Below are positions 15,580 through 23,578 of a stretch of 36,027 nucleotides of DNA, piece after piece. This stretch comes from JBBPZA01 sp038199375 (GTDB lineage Bacteria; Actinomycetota; Thermoleophilia; Solirubrobacterales; Solirubrobacteraceae), in the NCBI GenBank assembly GCA_038199375.1, contig JBBPZA010000046.1, positions 1-36,027 of the forward strand. The letters are read 5' to 3'. The notes beneath the pieces were generated by a model. That model was not told where the DNA came from, did no database searches, and saw nothing but the letters and a program-made list of their open reading frames with translations. Numbering within the stretch: the stretch's first letter is position 1; each line of letters opens with the position of its first letter. A program made the translations under genes and the position numbers.

Positions 15580-16443
15580 TCAGACGATGGGCGGTCGCCC
15601 CACGACGGTCATCCGCCAGAGGGTCCGCCACCGCAGCGGGCGCCGCTCGCCGCACGGCTGGCGCAGGCCGTCGCGGTATCCCCGCAGCAGGGCGCTCATG
15701 TCCCTTGACCGGCGCAGACGAGCCGCCGTCGCGAGGAACCACGCCGTCGCGTAGGCCACGGCCAGCGGCAGCGGCAGGTGGCGGCGAGCCAACCAGACTC
15801 GATTGCGGGCGCACATGTGGTGGGAGAAGCTGTGGCGCGCAACGGGAAACGCCGGGTGCAGGGCCACCACCTCGCCGGCGTAGCGCACGCGGTATCCGCG
15901 GTCGATCACCCGCCAGGCGAGATCGACGCCCTCATGGCAGTATCGGAAATGGTCGGGCCAACCGCCCGCTTCGTCGAAAGCGCGGCGGCGAGCCGCCACC
16001 GCGCCCTCCCACACCGTGGTCACCTCGCTGCTGCGCGCGGGATCGCCCACCCGCAGGCGCGGGACCCACGTTCGCGGCGGGGGTCGCCCATCGGGATCCT
16101 TGACCCGCAGCTGCAGGAGGCCGAGCTCCGGCTCGTCTGCGAAAGCGCGCGCGACGCGCGCGAGAGCGTCTTCCTCGGCGATCTGCGCGTCGTCGTCGAG
16201 GAAGAACAGCAACTCACCGCGCACGTGCCTAACCCCTGCGTTGCGGCCGGCCGGGATGCCGAGGTTGGAAGGCAGCACGACGACCTGCGCCGGCGCCGGC
16301 ATGGGGCCCGGGTCCGCACCGTTGCCGACGACGACGACCTCCACCTCGACGCCCCGCTGGCGGCGCACCGACTCGAACGCGCGGCGCAGCTCGTCCGGAC
16401 GCCGGCCGGCGGTGAGGATCACGCAACCGAAAGACGGGATCAG
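15580..16443 (-). CDS. family 2 glycosyltransferase
   Basis: A 287-residue GT-A glycosyltransferase, probably peripheral to the membrane. Seen: FGCVILTAGRRPDELRRAF at the N-terminus, VEVVVVGNGADPG, PAGRNAGVRHVRGELLFFLDDDAQI (DxD near 90), WEGAVAARRRAFDEAGGWPDHF and YCHEGVDLAWRV. It should transfer a sugar onto the operon's product in the cytoplasm. The start is uncertain: the first beta strand needs FGCV, and the codon that includes it is a CTG at 16443 overlapping the previous stop as CTGA; a GTG at 16422 would cut the strand short. Longer in-frame versions would lie inside the CDP-alcohol phosphotransferase gene. Confidence 0.88.
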   Translation of the reverse strand: MIPSFGCVILTAGRRPDELRRAFESVRRQRGVEVEVVVVGNGADPGPMPAPAQVVVLPSNLGIPAGRNAGVRHVRGELLFFLDDDAQIAEEDALARVARAFADEPELGLLQLRVKDPDGRPPPRTWVPRLRVGDPARSSEVTTVWEGAVAARRRAFDEAGGWPDHFRYCHEGVDLAWRVIDRGYRVRYAGEVVALHPAFPVARHSFSHHMCARNRVWLARRHLPLPLAVAYATAWFLATAARLRRSRDMSALLRGYRDGLRQPCGERRPLRWRTLWRMTVVGRPPIV

Positions 16444-17228
16444 CGCAGGCGCTCCGAGGTGAGGATGGCGACCAGGCGGCCGGCCACGGTCAAGGCGGCC
16501 ACCGGTACGAGCGCGCACACCAAGACGCGGCTGCCCACATGACCTCCCGCGGTCGCATCGACGATCGCCGCGGCCAAGGCGAGCACGGTGGCCTCCATCG
16601 CGACGAACGCGCGGTAGAACGGCAGGCGCGCGAGCCCCCGGCGAATCCGGCGCAGCCCGCGCGAACGCGGAGCGACGACGTCCTCGCGATCCTCGACGAG
16701 CCCCCTGCCCGACTCGGCCCTGGCAACGAAGACAAGCGCTCCCTCGCCCTTGAGAAGCAGTACCAGCACCGCGACGACCAAGCCGACGGTGACCCACCCA
16801 CTCGGTGAGCCCCAGCCCCCGTCGGCGCGCACGCCGAGCGCGATCGGGAGCGCGCTCTCGGTGAGGTAGTGGCCCAAGCGGTCGAGGTAGATGCCCACGG
16901 CCGACGAACGCCGCTGCCAGCGCGCCACCTCCCCGTCACAGCAGTCGAAGAGGAGCTGGAGCTGGATGAGCACGACGGCCGCGGCGGCCGTCGCGATGCC
17001 CGGCACGCTCAGCGCCAGGGCGGCGAGCAGGCCGGCCGCGATCATCAGCCAGGTGACCGCGTTCGGCGTCGCCCGCGCCCTCAGCAGGACGCGTGTGACG
17101 TAGGGCGAGGCGCGTCGCATGTACAGGCGCCCGGCCCAGTGCTCCCCGCTGTGGCGCTCGAAGATGGACGCCGGCTGGGTGACCGCGCGCAGCTCAGCGA
17201 TCGAAGGTGTCGACGTACGCGCGCACAT
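16440..17228 (-). CDS. CDP-alcohol phosphatidyltransferase family membrane enzyme with Asp-to-His change in the active site
   Basis: A 262-residue polytopic enzyme. The family transfers a phospho-group from a CDP-linked donor to an alcohol inside the membrane. The CDP-OH-P motif reads D95-x2-D98-G99-x2-A102-R103-x8-G112-x3-D116-x3-H120. The fourth acidic residue, proposed as the general base in structurally studied members, is His120 here (codon CAC, clear in the sequence). The other metal- and CDP-binding residues are intact, so activity is likely but may be altered. Six hydrophobic segments are seen, with a long charged loop (EDREDVVAPRSRGLRR) near 185-200. The start ATG overlaps the end of the G1P dehydrogenase gene by 35 nt. 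Confidence 0.92.
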   Translation of the reverse strand: MCARTSTPSIAELRAVTQPASIFERHSGEHWAGRLYMRRASPYVTRVLLRARATPNAVTWLMIAAGLLAALALSVPGIATAAAAVVLIQLQLLFDCCDGEVARWQRRSSAVGIYLDRLGHYLTESALPIALGVRADGGWGSPSGWVTVGLVVAVLVLLLKGEGALVFVARAESGRGLVEDREDVVAPRSRGLRRIRRGLARLPFYRAFVAMEATVLALAAAIVDATAGGHVGSRVLVCALVPVAALTVAGRLVAILTSERLR

Positions 17229-18234
17229 GGCGCCTGACGTCCTCCTCGCCGAGCTCGAGGTGCTCGAGAAGCGTGTAGCGGCCCGGGCGGGTGCGTGGCG
17301 CCTCGCATACGCTGCGCACGAACTGGTCCTCGCTCAACCCGACGTCACCAGGGACCCGCGGCAGCCCGTGTGCGGCGAGGCAGGCGTCGAGGCGGGCCAC
17401 GAGCCCGTCGTCGCCGCGCAGGGTGGACGTGAACAGCGAGGCGAGGCCCGCGAGCTCGCCGTGCAACGCCGTGTCGGGATAGAGGTGGTCGACCGCGTGG
17501 ACGATCTCGTGCTCGCTGCCGCTGCACGGACGGCTGCTGCCGGCCATCGTCATCGCCAGGCCGGAGAGCACGAGCGCCTCGGCGAGGGCGGTCAGCAGCT
17601 GGTCGTCGTCGATCCCATCCGTCCGGTGCAGGATCGCCTCGCCGGCGGTGCGCGCAATCGTCACCGCCAGGCCGTCCACGACCTCGCCGCGCTCACGCTC
17701 GGCCAGCCGCCAGTCCGCGATCGCCGACAGGTTGCTGACGGCATCGCCGATTCCCGATCGGCGCATGGACGCCGGGCTGCGGCGGACGTAGTCGAGATCG
17801 ACGATCACGGCGAGTGGGATCTGCACGCCGTAGGACCCCTTGCGACCGCCGTGCTCGAGCGAGGACACCGGCGAGGCGATGCCGTCGTGAGCGAGGTTCG
17901 TGGCCACGGCGACCATGGGCAGGCCGGTGACCGTGGCAGCGTGCTTGGCCACGTCGAGCGTTCGCCCACCGCCGATGCCGACGACGGCGTCGTAGAACCC
18001 CCCACGCAGCCAGGCCGCAAGCTCAGAGGCCGCCTCCAGGCTTCCGCCCTCGACCTTGCGCATCTGGGCGTTGCTGAGCGACGGTTGCACCACCGAGGCA
18101 AGCTCCTCGCCGAGGCCCGGGCCTACGGCGACCGCCACGTGGCCGCCGCTCGAGATCCGCGCGTCCGCGAGGAGGGTCCTGAGCCGGCCGACCGCTCCGC
18201 GCCCTATCTCGATCGTCAGGGGCGTGCCCACCAT
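17194..18234 (-). CDS. sn-glycerol-1-phosphate dehydrogenase-like iron-containing alcohol dehydrogenase (AraM/EgsA family)
   Basis: A 346-residue enzyme of the glycerol-dehydrogenase fold. The NAD-binding region has VVGIGGGRTLDVAKH near 84-98 and TNLAHDGIASPVSSL near 112-126. Metal ligands expected from the family are present: Asp164 in GIGDAVSN, His242 in GSEHE and His258 in LHGE. This pattern fits the G1P dehydrogenase branch, which reduces dihydroxyacetone phosphate to sn-glycerol-1-phosphate. That is the archaeal lipid stereoisomer, also made by some bacteria (established for B. subtilis AraM). No geranylgeranylglyceryl phosphate synthase is seen nearby, but a cytidylyltransferase and two CDP-alcohol phosphotransferases are, so the product is probably activated as a CDP-derivative (inference). 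The ATG at 18234 is the natural start; an in-frame extension overlaps the next gene. Confidence 0.9.
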   Translation of the reverse strand: MVGTPLTIEIGRGAVGRLRTLLADARISSGGHVAVAVGPGLGEELASVVQPSLSNAQMRKVEGGSLEAASELAAWLRGGFYDAVVGIGGGRTLDVAKHAATVTGLPMVAVATNLAHDGIASPVSSLEHGGRKGSYGVQIPLAVIVDLDYVRRSPASMRRSGIGDAVSNLSAIADWRLAERERGEVVDGLAVTIARTAGEAILHRTDGIDDDQLLTALAEALVLSGLAMTMAGSSRPCSGSEHEIVHAVDHLYPDTALHGELAGLASLFTSTLRGDDGLVARLDACLAAHGLPRVPGDVGLSEDQFVRSVCEAPRTRPGRYTLLEHLELGEEDVRRHVRAYVDTFDR

Positions 18235-18239
18235 GCGGG

Positions 18240-18971
18240 CTAGGAGGGGCACGCCAGCTCCCGCGCCTGCGCGAGGTCGGCGTGGTCGTCCACCTCGACC
18301 CATTCGACCGCGCCGATCGGGACGACGCCGGCCGCGCCGCCCCGGTCGACGAACTCTTGGAAGCCATCCTCGTAGTACAGGGAGGGGTCCCGCCGCCAAG
18401 TCGCCTCGAGCGACGTGGCGAGCAGCTCGGAGGCCGACGGCTCGATCAGCGTGAGCCCGATGTACTCGCCCTGTGCATCCGCGGGGTCCATCTGCTTCGT
18501 GATCGTCTGCAGCTCGCCGCGTGACGAGGCCTTGACCTTCATCGCCTCCTCGTCGAGCGGCCGCTCCTGGTCGGTCGCGAGCAGGATGTCGGCGCCTCGC
18601 GTCGCGAGCAGCCGTTCCTCGATCTCGGCGGGGTGGACCGTGTCGCCGTTGGCGAGCAGCACGCCCTCGACGAAGAAACCGCGGGCGCACCACAGCGAGT
18701 AGGCGTTGTTCCAGATCTCGGCCTTGGGATTGAAGACGAGCTCGAGGCGCAGCCCGTGACGACGCTCGAGCTCGGGCACCCGCTCCTCGATGCGCTCGGC
18801 AGCGAAGCCCGTGACGATCACCGCTTCGCGCAGGCCCACCCGCCCGAAGTTGGCGAGCGCGATGTCGAGGATCGTGTCGTCACCGCTCACGCGCAGCAAC
18901 GTCTTGGGTAGGGCGTTGGTAAGGGGCGCCAGGCGCTTTCCGGCGCCCGCCGCCAGCACCATCCCGATCAT
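18240..18971 (-). CDS. LicC-like nucleotidyltransferase (CTP:phospho-alcohol cytidylyltransferase candidate)
   Basis: A 243-residue NTP transferase. It has the pyrophosphorylase motif MVLAAGAGKRLAPLT at the N-terminus with Lys in PKTLLRV near 23, the NPKAEIWNNAYSLW block near 81-94 typical of the phosphocholine cytidylyltransferase (LicC) group, GVLLANGDTVH with the metal Asp near 110, and a final VDDHADLAQA with the second metal Asp. In this group CTP plus a small phospho-alcohol gives a CDP-alcohol. The neighbouring G1P dehydrogenase and CDP-alcohol phosphotransferases make a glycerol phosphate or similar polyol phosphate the plausible substrate (inference). The ATG at 18971 matches the family N-terminus; a GTG at 18992 is possible. 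Confidence 0.88.
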   Translation of the reverse strand: MIGMVLAAGAGKRLAPLTNALPKTLLRVSGDDTILDIALANFGRVGLREAVIVTGFAAERIEERVPELERRHGLRLELVFNPKAEIWNNAYSLWCARGFFVEGVLLANGDTVHPAEIEERLLATRGADILLATDQERPLDEEAMKVKASSRGELQTITKQMDPADAQGEYIGLTLIEPSASELLATSLEATWRRDPSLYYEDGFQEFVDRGGAAGVVPIGAVEWVEVDDHADLAQARELACPS

Positions 18972-18999
18972 GGCATGCGCCGCCGAGTCCACGGCGCGC

Positions 19000-19662
19000 T
19001 CATTCGGCCAGGTCCTCGCGGCCGGGCGCCTGGGTGTCTGGCTGCTGCTCTGCGCTCCACCTCCCCCACGCCACCGCGGCCTCCGCCACTGAGACGGCGC
19101 CCAGGACGCCGGCGGCGGCGAACAGGGCGGTCTTCAGCCCTCCCGCCACCAGGAAGGCGTAGGCGAAGAGCAGCCGCCCTTCCCAGCCGCCGCCGAGCAG
19201 ACGGAGCCAGGCCGGGGGGAACCGTCGCTGGCTGCGGAGGCGGTAGACGGTGTCGTAGTGGCGGAAGGCGAGCGCGGCGAGCAGTGCAAAGCAGGCCGCG
19301 ACCGCGCCCGAGGCGGCTACGATGCACAGCCACAGGATCAGGCCGTACTCGACGAGGCGCATCAGCGGCGGCAGCGACCAGTCGCCACGGCGACTCGACG
19401 GGCGGCCCGCGGCGATCCCGGCGGCGAGCACCACAGCCGCCATCCCGGCGCCCAGCGCGGCCGGCGACACGTCGTGCCCTCCGAGGGTCAGCACGGCTGC
19501 CGGCACCAGCCATCCGGCGATCACCAGCACCGGCGCGGGAACCGGCACGAAAGGGCCGAGCAGCCGGCCGAGCAGACCGGCCAGCGGCCCGTCGTCGCAG
19601 TAGGCGCGCAGCTCCGCCAGCGCCCGCTCGTTGGGCTCCTCCGTGGCGGCGACCGCGGTCAT
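19000..19662 (-). CDS. integral membrane protein, DUF5941-like
   Basis: A 220-residue protein with five to six hydrophobic helices and the conserved-looking block FRHYDTVYRLRSQRRFPPAW followed by LGGGWEGRLLFAY near 145-180. From memory this resembles DUF5941, a region that in other Actinobacteria is joined to the C-terminus of a nucleotidyltransferase/CDP-alcohol phosphotransferase fusion; here it is a separate chain. The gene starts with ATGA overlapping the stop of exactly such a fusion gene (19659-21386), which supports the link. It has no enzyme motif I can recognise and may be a membrane partner of the CDP-alcohol phosphotransferase. Confidence 0.78.
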   Translation of the reverse strand: MTAVAATEEPNERALAELRAYCDDGPLAGLLGRLLGPFVPVPAPVLVIAGWLVPAAVLTLGGHDVSPAALGAGMAAVVLAAGIAAGRPSSRRGDWSLPPLMRLVEYGLILWLCIVAASGAVAACFALLAALAFRHYDTVYRLRSQRRFPPAWLRLLGGGWEGRLLFAYAFLVAGGLKTALFAAAGVLGAVSVAEAAVAWGRWSAEQQPDTQAPGREDLAE

Positions 19663-21386
19663 ACGAGCATCGAGCGAGCCAGATGCCCCGCGATCGAATA
19701 GGCCGCCGCGACGGCCCCCCATGCCAGCAGCACCACGAACGTCGTTCGTGGCGTGGCCACAGCCGCCGTGATCGAGATGACCGCGAAGCGCTCGCCGATC
19801 GGGAAGACGATGATGCGCTTCACCCACAGGGCAGCCTCGCGCCGGTTGAGCGAGCGTGAGAACGACAGCGTGCGCCGTGCCGCGCGGGCGGCGAGCCGTC
19901 CGAGCGGGGAGGTTGCGGGAGACCGTCGTGCGCTCGGGGCCCGTGAGGCCGGCGCCTGCTCCGCACGTCCGCCCGCGCCGTCGTGGGGCTGCTCCAGGGG
20001 AGCGTTCGGGAACCTGGCGCGGTCTTCGCCGGCGTCCGCGCTGAGCGAGAAGGCGATCATGTGGCGGATGGTCTGCAGGGTCAGCGCGGCGGCGGCGAGC
20101 CCCCACGCGTCATAGCCGAAGCCTCGCGTCGCCCCGATGGCCAACCCAGCGAACACCGTGTACTCCTTGGCGCGGTCGAAGATGGAGTCCAGCCACGCGC
20201 CGGAGCTCGAGAATCTCCGGGTGTAGCGTGCGAGCTGCCCGTCGACGCAGTCCGCCGCGAAGGCCGCCTGCAAGAGCACCGCTCCGGCGACTAGGCCGAT
20301 GCGCTCGCCGGTAGCGAAGGCCGCCGCCGCCGCGATGCCGATCGCCATCGAAGCGGTGGTGACGGCATTGGGCGTCCATCCACGGCGCGCGGCCCAGCGG
20401 GCGATGTACTTCGAATAGGGGCTGACGAAGAAGGTCGTGAAGAAGCCGTCGGTCGCCTTGACCGCCGAGTCCAGCGCCAGCCGGTCCTCGTCGTAGGTCG
20501 CGATATCGCGCGCCGCCGCCTGCGCCTCGCCCGAGGAAAGCGGGCGTGCCCAGAAGAGCTCGCGCACGAAGCTGCTCTGGACGTGCGCGCCCACGCGAAC
20601 GAGACCGACCAGCAGCAGAGCGACGACGTCCTGGGTGATCGCCGAGGCCCGGGCGACGGCCTCGGCCTCGAAGGCGGGCGGCGGGCGGTCGCTGTGCTGA
20701 TCGGCCACCGGGCACCTCTGCGCACGGCGCTGGAGCTCCTCCTCCCAGGCGCCCGGCAGCCCACCTTCCGTGAGCTTCGCCAGGCGCTCGGCCACGCCAA
20801 CCAGCTTCGAGCGGTCGGCGCCGTCGACCTTCAAGAGCCCGAGGAAGGCGCCGTTGGGCTTCGTCACGGAATGGTAGGCCGAGCCGGCGCTCATGACCCC
20901 GGCGCCCGCCGAGCGCGTGTGCCGCCACGGCATCCCGTCCGGCGCGCCGGCGCGCTCGAGGATCGCCGTGAGCAGGCGGGGGTCGTCGAGCAGACCGGCC
21001 AGCGCCGTCCGATGCGTGAGCACCTCGCCGTCGGCGATCAGGAGCGCGTCGCCGGACCGTGCGATGGCCGCGACGGTGCGCAGATCGTCGTGCAGGCCGG
21101 GCGAAGCACGGATCGCCACCTCGACGCCCAGGCCGTTCAGGGCTCCCTCGAGCGCGGGCTCCCACCCCGGACGGGTGATCACCACCGCCCTGGCCAGCCC
21201 GAGCCCGGCGAGCTGCGCGACCAGCCGTCGCACGAGCGGCTCGTCCCCGCAGTGAAGCGCCGCCGCGGGTCCTCCTTCACCAGCCGCCACGGTGGCCAGC
21301 ACGACGCCAGTGATCAGCTTTCGGGCGCGCTCGTGCCCGTCCCCCTCGCCGGAGGGCCGGGTCGGGCCCCTGACGATGTCTGCCAC
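19659..21386 (-). CDS. fusion of a degenerate nucleotidyltransferase-like domain and a CDP-alcohol phosphatidyltransferase
   Basis: A 575-residue two-domain protein. Residues 25-210 follow a Rossmann-like nucleotidyltransferase layout (ITGVVLATVAAGEGG, then VVITRPGWE, LLIADGEVLTH), but the expected GxGxR and PK motifs are missing, so this half is probably not a working pyrophosphorylase. Residues 310-550 are a membrane CDP-alcohol phosphotransferase with the intact motif D379-x2-D382-G-x2-A-R387-x8-G396-x3-D400-x3-D404. The architecture recalls bifunctional IPCT-DIPPS, where a cytidylyltransferase is fused to its CDP-alcohol phosphotransferase (family knowledge). The GTG at 21386 is 14 nt after the glycosyltransferase stop; its own stop overlaps the DUF5941-like gene (ATGA). 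A Pro/Ala/Arg-rich stretch near 470-520 interrupts the membrane helices. Confidence 0.87.
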   Translation of the reverse strand: MADIVRGPTRPSGEGDGHERARKLITGVVLATVAAGEGGPAAALHCGDEPLVRRLVAQLAGLGLARAVVITRPGWEPALEGALNGLGVEVAIRASPGLHDDLRTVAAIARSGDALLIADGEVLTHRTALAGLLDDPRLLTAILERAGAPDGMPWRHTRSAGAGVMSAGSAYHSVTKPNGAFLGLLKVDGADRSKLVGVAERLAKLTEGGLPGAWEEELQRRAQRCPVADQHSDRPPPAFEAEAVARASAITQDVVALLLVGLVRVGAHVQSSFVRELFWARPLSSGEAQAAARDIATYDEDRLALDSAVKATDGFFTTFFVSPYSKYIARWAARRGWTPNAVTTASMAIGIAAAAAFATGERIGLVAGAVLLQAAFAADCVDGQLARYTRRFSSSGAWLDSIFDRAKEYTVFAGLAIGATRGFGYDAWGLAAAALTLQTIRHMIAFSLSADAGEDRARFPNAPLEQPHDGAGGRAEQAPASRAPSARRSPATSPLGRLAARAARRTLSFSRSLNRREAALWVKRIIVFPIGERFAVISITAAVATPRTTFVVLLAWGAVAAAYSIAGHLARSMLV

Positions 21387-21400
21387 CCGGTGGGTCGCCG

Positions 21401-22879
21401 TCAAGCCCGGTCTCCGGCCGGCAGCGCACGAGCGAGATCCCGGAGCAGCCCCACCCAGCGCGGCCCGATTACGTCGACGTCGTACTCGCGCACCTTCTCG
21501 AGCGCGGCCGCGCCGTATCGCCGTCGCTTCTCGGGGTCCTCGACGAGCTCGAGCAGGGCGCGACCCAAGGCCTCGACGTCGCCGTTGGGCACGAGGATCC
21601 CGTCGCACCCGTCGCTGATGATCTCGTTAGGGCCGCGCGGGCAGTCGAAGCTCACGACGGGCAGGCCCTTGCTCATCGCCTCGATGATCACCATGCCGAA
21701 CCCCTCGTAGCGCGAGCTCAGCGCATAGATCGAGGCCTTGGACATCTCCGTGCCTATCTGCTCCGTCGACCCCATCAGGAACGCGTTCTCGTCCAGCCCG
21801 TGCTCGCGGATCAGGCGCTCGAGGCTGGCCCGCCTCCGTCCGCTCCCGTAGATGCGCAGCTCCCAGTCGGGATGCCGGCGCGCGACAACCGCGAAGGCGG
21901 GGATCAGGAGGTCGAAGCCCTTCTGCGGCGTGAGGCGGCCGGCTGCGGCGATCACCTTCTGGTCGAGCGTCGAGACGCCGCCGTCGAGCTCGGGCAGTGC
22001 GTTGGGTATGCGCACCACCCGCGTCGATCCGGATGCGAGCAGCCCTCCATAGTCACGCAGGTCGTCGCGGGTCAGCACGGCCAGCGCGTCCAGGGCCGAG
22101 TACTGGCGCCGTATCGCGGCGGCGACCCCCGGACGGTGCGCGTGGTAGTTCATGTGCTCTTGGCCGACCTTCACGACGTACTGCGGGGCCAGGTCGCAGG
22201 CGATCAGATTGAATGCCGGGCGGGTCGTGATCAGCGTCCCCGGAGCGAGCGAGCGCAACTTCGCCGTGAGCGCGATGTCCGTCCACAAGCTGCAGGCTGG
22301 GAACGCGTAGTCCTCGACGTGGACGAGCAGGCTGGGACAGCGGCGCAGCAGGCGGATCGCCGCGCCCCGAAGGCCCGTCAGAGCCCCGCTCTCATCGTCC
22401 AGGGCGGTCACGGTCACCCCCGGCGGGAAGCCGAAGAACGGGAACTCGCGGCGCCGGACGAGACTGATCAGCTCTACGTCGAACCGCTGTGCGAGGTGGC
22501 CGGCCAGATTGATCGTCGTGCGAATGGTCCCGCCCATCCCGTACACGTGCATGATCACGATGTAGACCTTCGGGCGGGCGCCGGGAGGCGCCGAAGGCAT
22601 TCTTGGCGGCCGGCGGCGACGCGCCGCCCCCGCGAGCGTCGCAACCGGTCGCTGGGCGCTCCTGGCGAGCGCGAGTGCGAGCCGACGGCGCAGCCGGCGC
22701 AGTCGCGCCGGCTGCGTGTGCGGTGCGGGCGGAGGCTCGCGCTCCCGCCCCTCCGTACGCGCGGGTTGCCTTCCGTCTGCGGCGTGTACGCCGGAGACGC
22801 GCGAGGGACGAGGGGTAGCGGGTGGCTCGGTCGGGCGTGCCGAGAGGTCCGTTGCGCCGGGTTCCCGCGGTTGCCTCAC
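21401..22879 (-). CDS. family 4 glycosyltransferase (GT-B), first gene of the CDP-alcohol/ABC exporter operon
   Basis: A retaining GT-B glycosyltransferase. The N-terminal Rossmann domain starts at KVYIVIMHVYGMGGTIRTT near 104-122. The C-terminal domain has AAGRLTPQKGFDLLIPAF near 310, LYxxG-type LRIYGSGRRR, and SSRYEGFGMVIIEAMSKGLPVVSFDCPRGPNEII near 400-435 with the E-x7-E pair. It should transfer a hexose onto a lipid or polyol acceptor at the inner membrane face. The start is uncertain. The GTG at 22879 (492 residues) has TAGGGT 9 nt upstream but adds about 93 Pro/Arg/Ala-rich residues whose first half shows weaker GC bias at third positions. An ATG at 22600 would give only the catalytic part. 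Confidence 0.9.
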   Translation of the reverse strand: MRQPREPGATDLSARPTEPPATPRPSRVSGVHAADGRQPARTEGREREPPPAPHTQPARLRRLRRRLALALARSAQRPVATLAGAARRRRPPRMPSAPPGARPKVYIVIMHVYGMGGTIRTTINLAGHLAQRFDVELISLVRRREFPFFGFPPGVTVTALDDESGALTGLRGAAIRLLRRCPSLLVHVEDYAFPACSLWTDIALTAKLRSLAPGTLITTRPAFNLIACDLAPQYVVKVGQEHMNYHAHRPGVAAAIRRQYSALDALAVLTRDDLRDYGGLLASGSTRVVRIPNALPELDGGVSTLDQKVIAAAGRLTPQKGFDLLIPAFAVVARRHPDWELRIYGSGRRRASLERLIREHGLDENAFLMGSTEQIGTEMSKASIYALSSRYEGFGMVIIEAMSKGLPVVSFDCPRGPNEIISDGCDGILVPNGDVEALGRALLELVEDPEKRRRYGAAALEKVREYDVDVIGPRWVGLLRDLARALPAGDRA

Positions 22880-22888
22880 CGTCGGCGC

Positions 22889-22894
22889 ACCCTA
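22889..22894 (-). promoter_or_regulatory. candidate -10 hexamer (TAGGGT) of the nine-gene operon
   Basis: TAGGGT on the minus strand, 9 nt before the GTG at 22879, in the 57-nt gap after the methyltransferase gene. It would give the operon its own start point and supports the longer form of the GT4. Confidence 0.4.
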
Positions 22895-22936
22895 GCAACC
22901 GTCCCCGGACGCAATCGAGGGCCGCGCCACGGGTGC

Positions 22937-23578
22937 TCAGGGCCGCTTGACTGCGATCGCCACGCCGTCGCCGACCGGCGTAACCGTCGCCTGGAGCTGG
23001 GGATCGACCATCAGGCGCTCGTTGAATGCGCGCATCGCGGCGATGTGCGACTCGCTCCACGGCCCCGCCGGGGCGCCCTCCGCGACCGTCCCCGACATCA
23101 GGACGTTGTCGACCGCGATGACGCCGCCCGGCCGCATGATCGGGATGAGCTCGTCGAGGTAGTCGGCGTACTGCTCCTTGACCCCGTCGATGAAGGCGAG
23201 GTCCACGGGGCCGGAGAGGTCGTTGAGGCCCTCGCGCGCGTCTTGGAGGCGCAAATCCACCACCTCGCGTACCCCCGCGCGCTCGAGGTAGCCGCCCGCG
23301 GCGGCATGGCGCTCGGGGTCGACGTCGAAGGAGACGATCCGCCCGCCCTCCGGCAGCCCCCGGGCCAGGTAGAGGGTGGAGACGCCGATCGCAGTGCCGA
23401 CCTCGACAACGGAGCGGGCGGCCAGAGCCGCCGCGAGCACCGCGAGCAGTTGCCCCGTCGGCGCGTGGACGATCGGGACTCCATCGCGGGCGGCGTGTGC
23501 CTCCATCTCTACCAGCACATCGTCGGACGGGGGCCGCAGGGCGTCGAGGTAGAAGCTGACCGCCTCGGTGGTGATCAC
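22937..23578 (-). CDS. class I SAM-dependent O-methyltransferase (caffeoyl-CoA OMT-like)
   Basis: A 213-residue cytosolic methyltransferase. The SAM-binding motif I is VVEVGTAIGVSTLYLA near 57-72, followed by IVSFDVDPER (motif II) and PVDLAFIDGVKEQYADYLDELIPIMRPGGVIAVDN, the metal-binding stretch typical of the catechol/caffeoyl-CoA O-methyltransferase family. It would methylate a hydroxyl group using a divalent cation; the acceptor is unknown but may be part of the surface glycan. The GTG start directly abuts the stop of the O-antigen-ligase gene, with no intervening base, so it is the last gene of the 22937-28303 operon. Confidence 0.92.
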   Translation of the reverse strand: MITTEAVSFYLDALRPPSDDVLVEMEAHAARDGVPIVHAPTGQLLAVLAAALAARSVVEVGTAIGVSTLYLARGLPEGGRIVSFDVDPERHAAAGGYLERAGVREVVDLRLQDAREGLNDLSGPVDLAFIDGVKEQYADYLDELIPIMRPGGVIAVDNVLMSGTVAEGAPAGPWSESHIAAMRAFNERLMVDPQLQATVTPVGDGVAIAVKRP

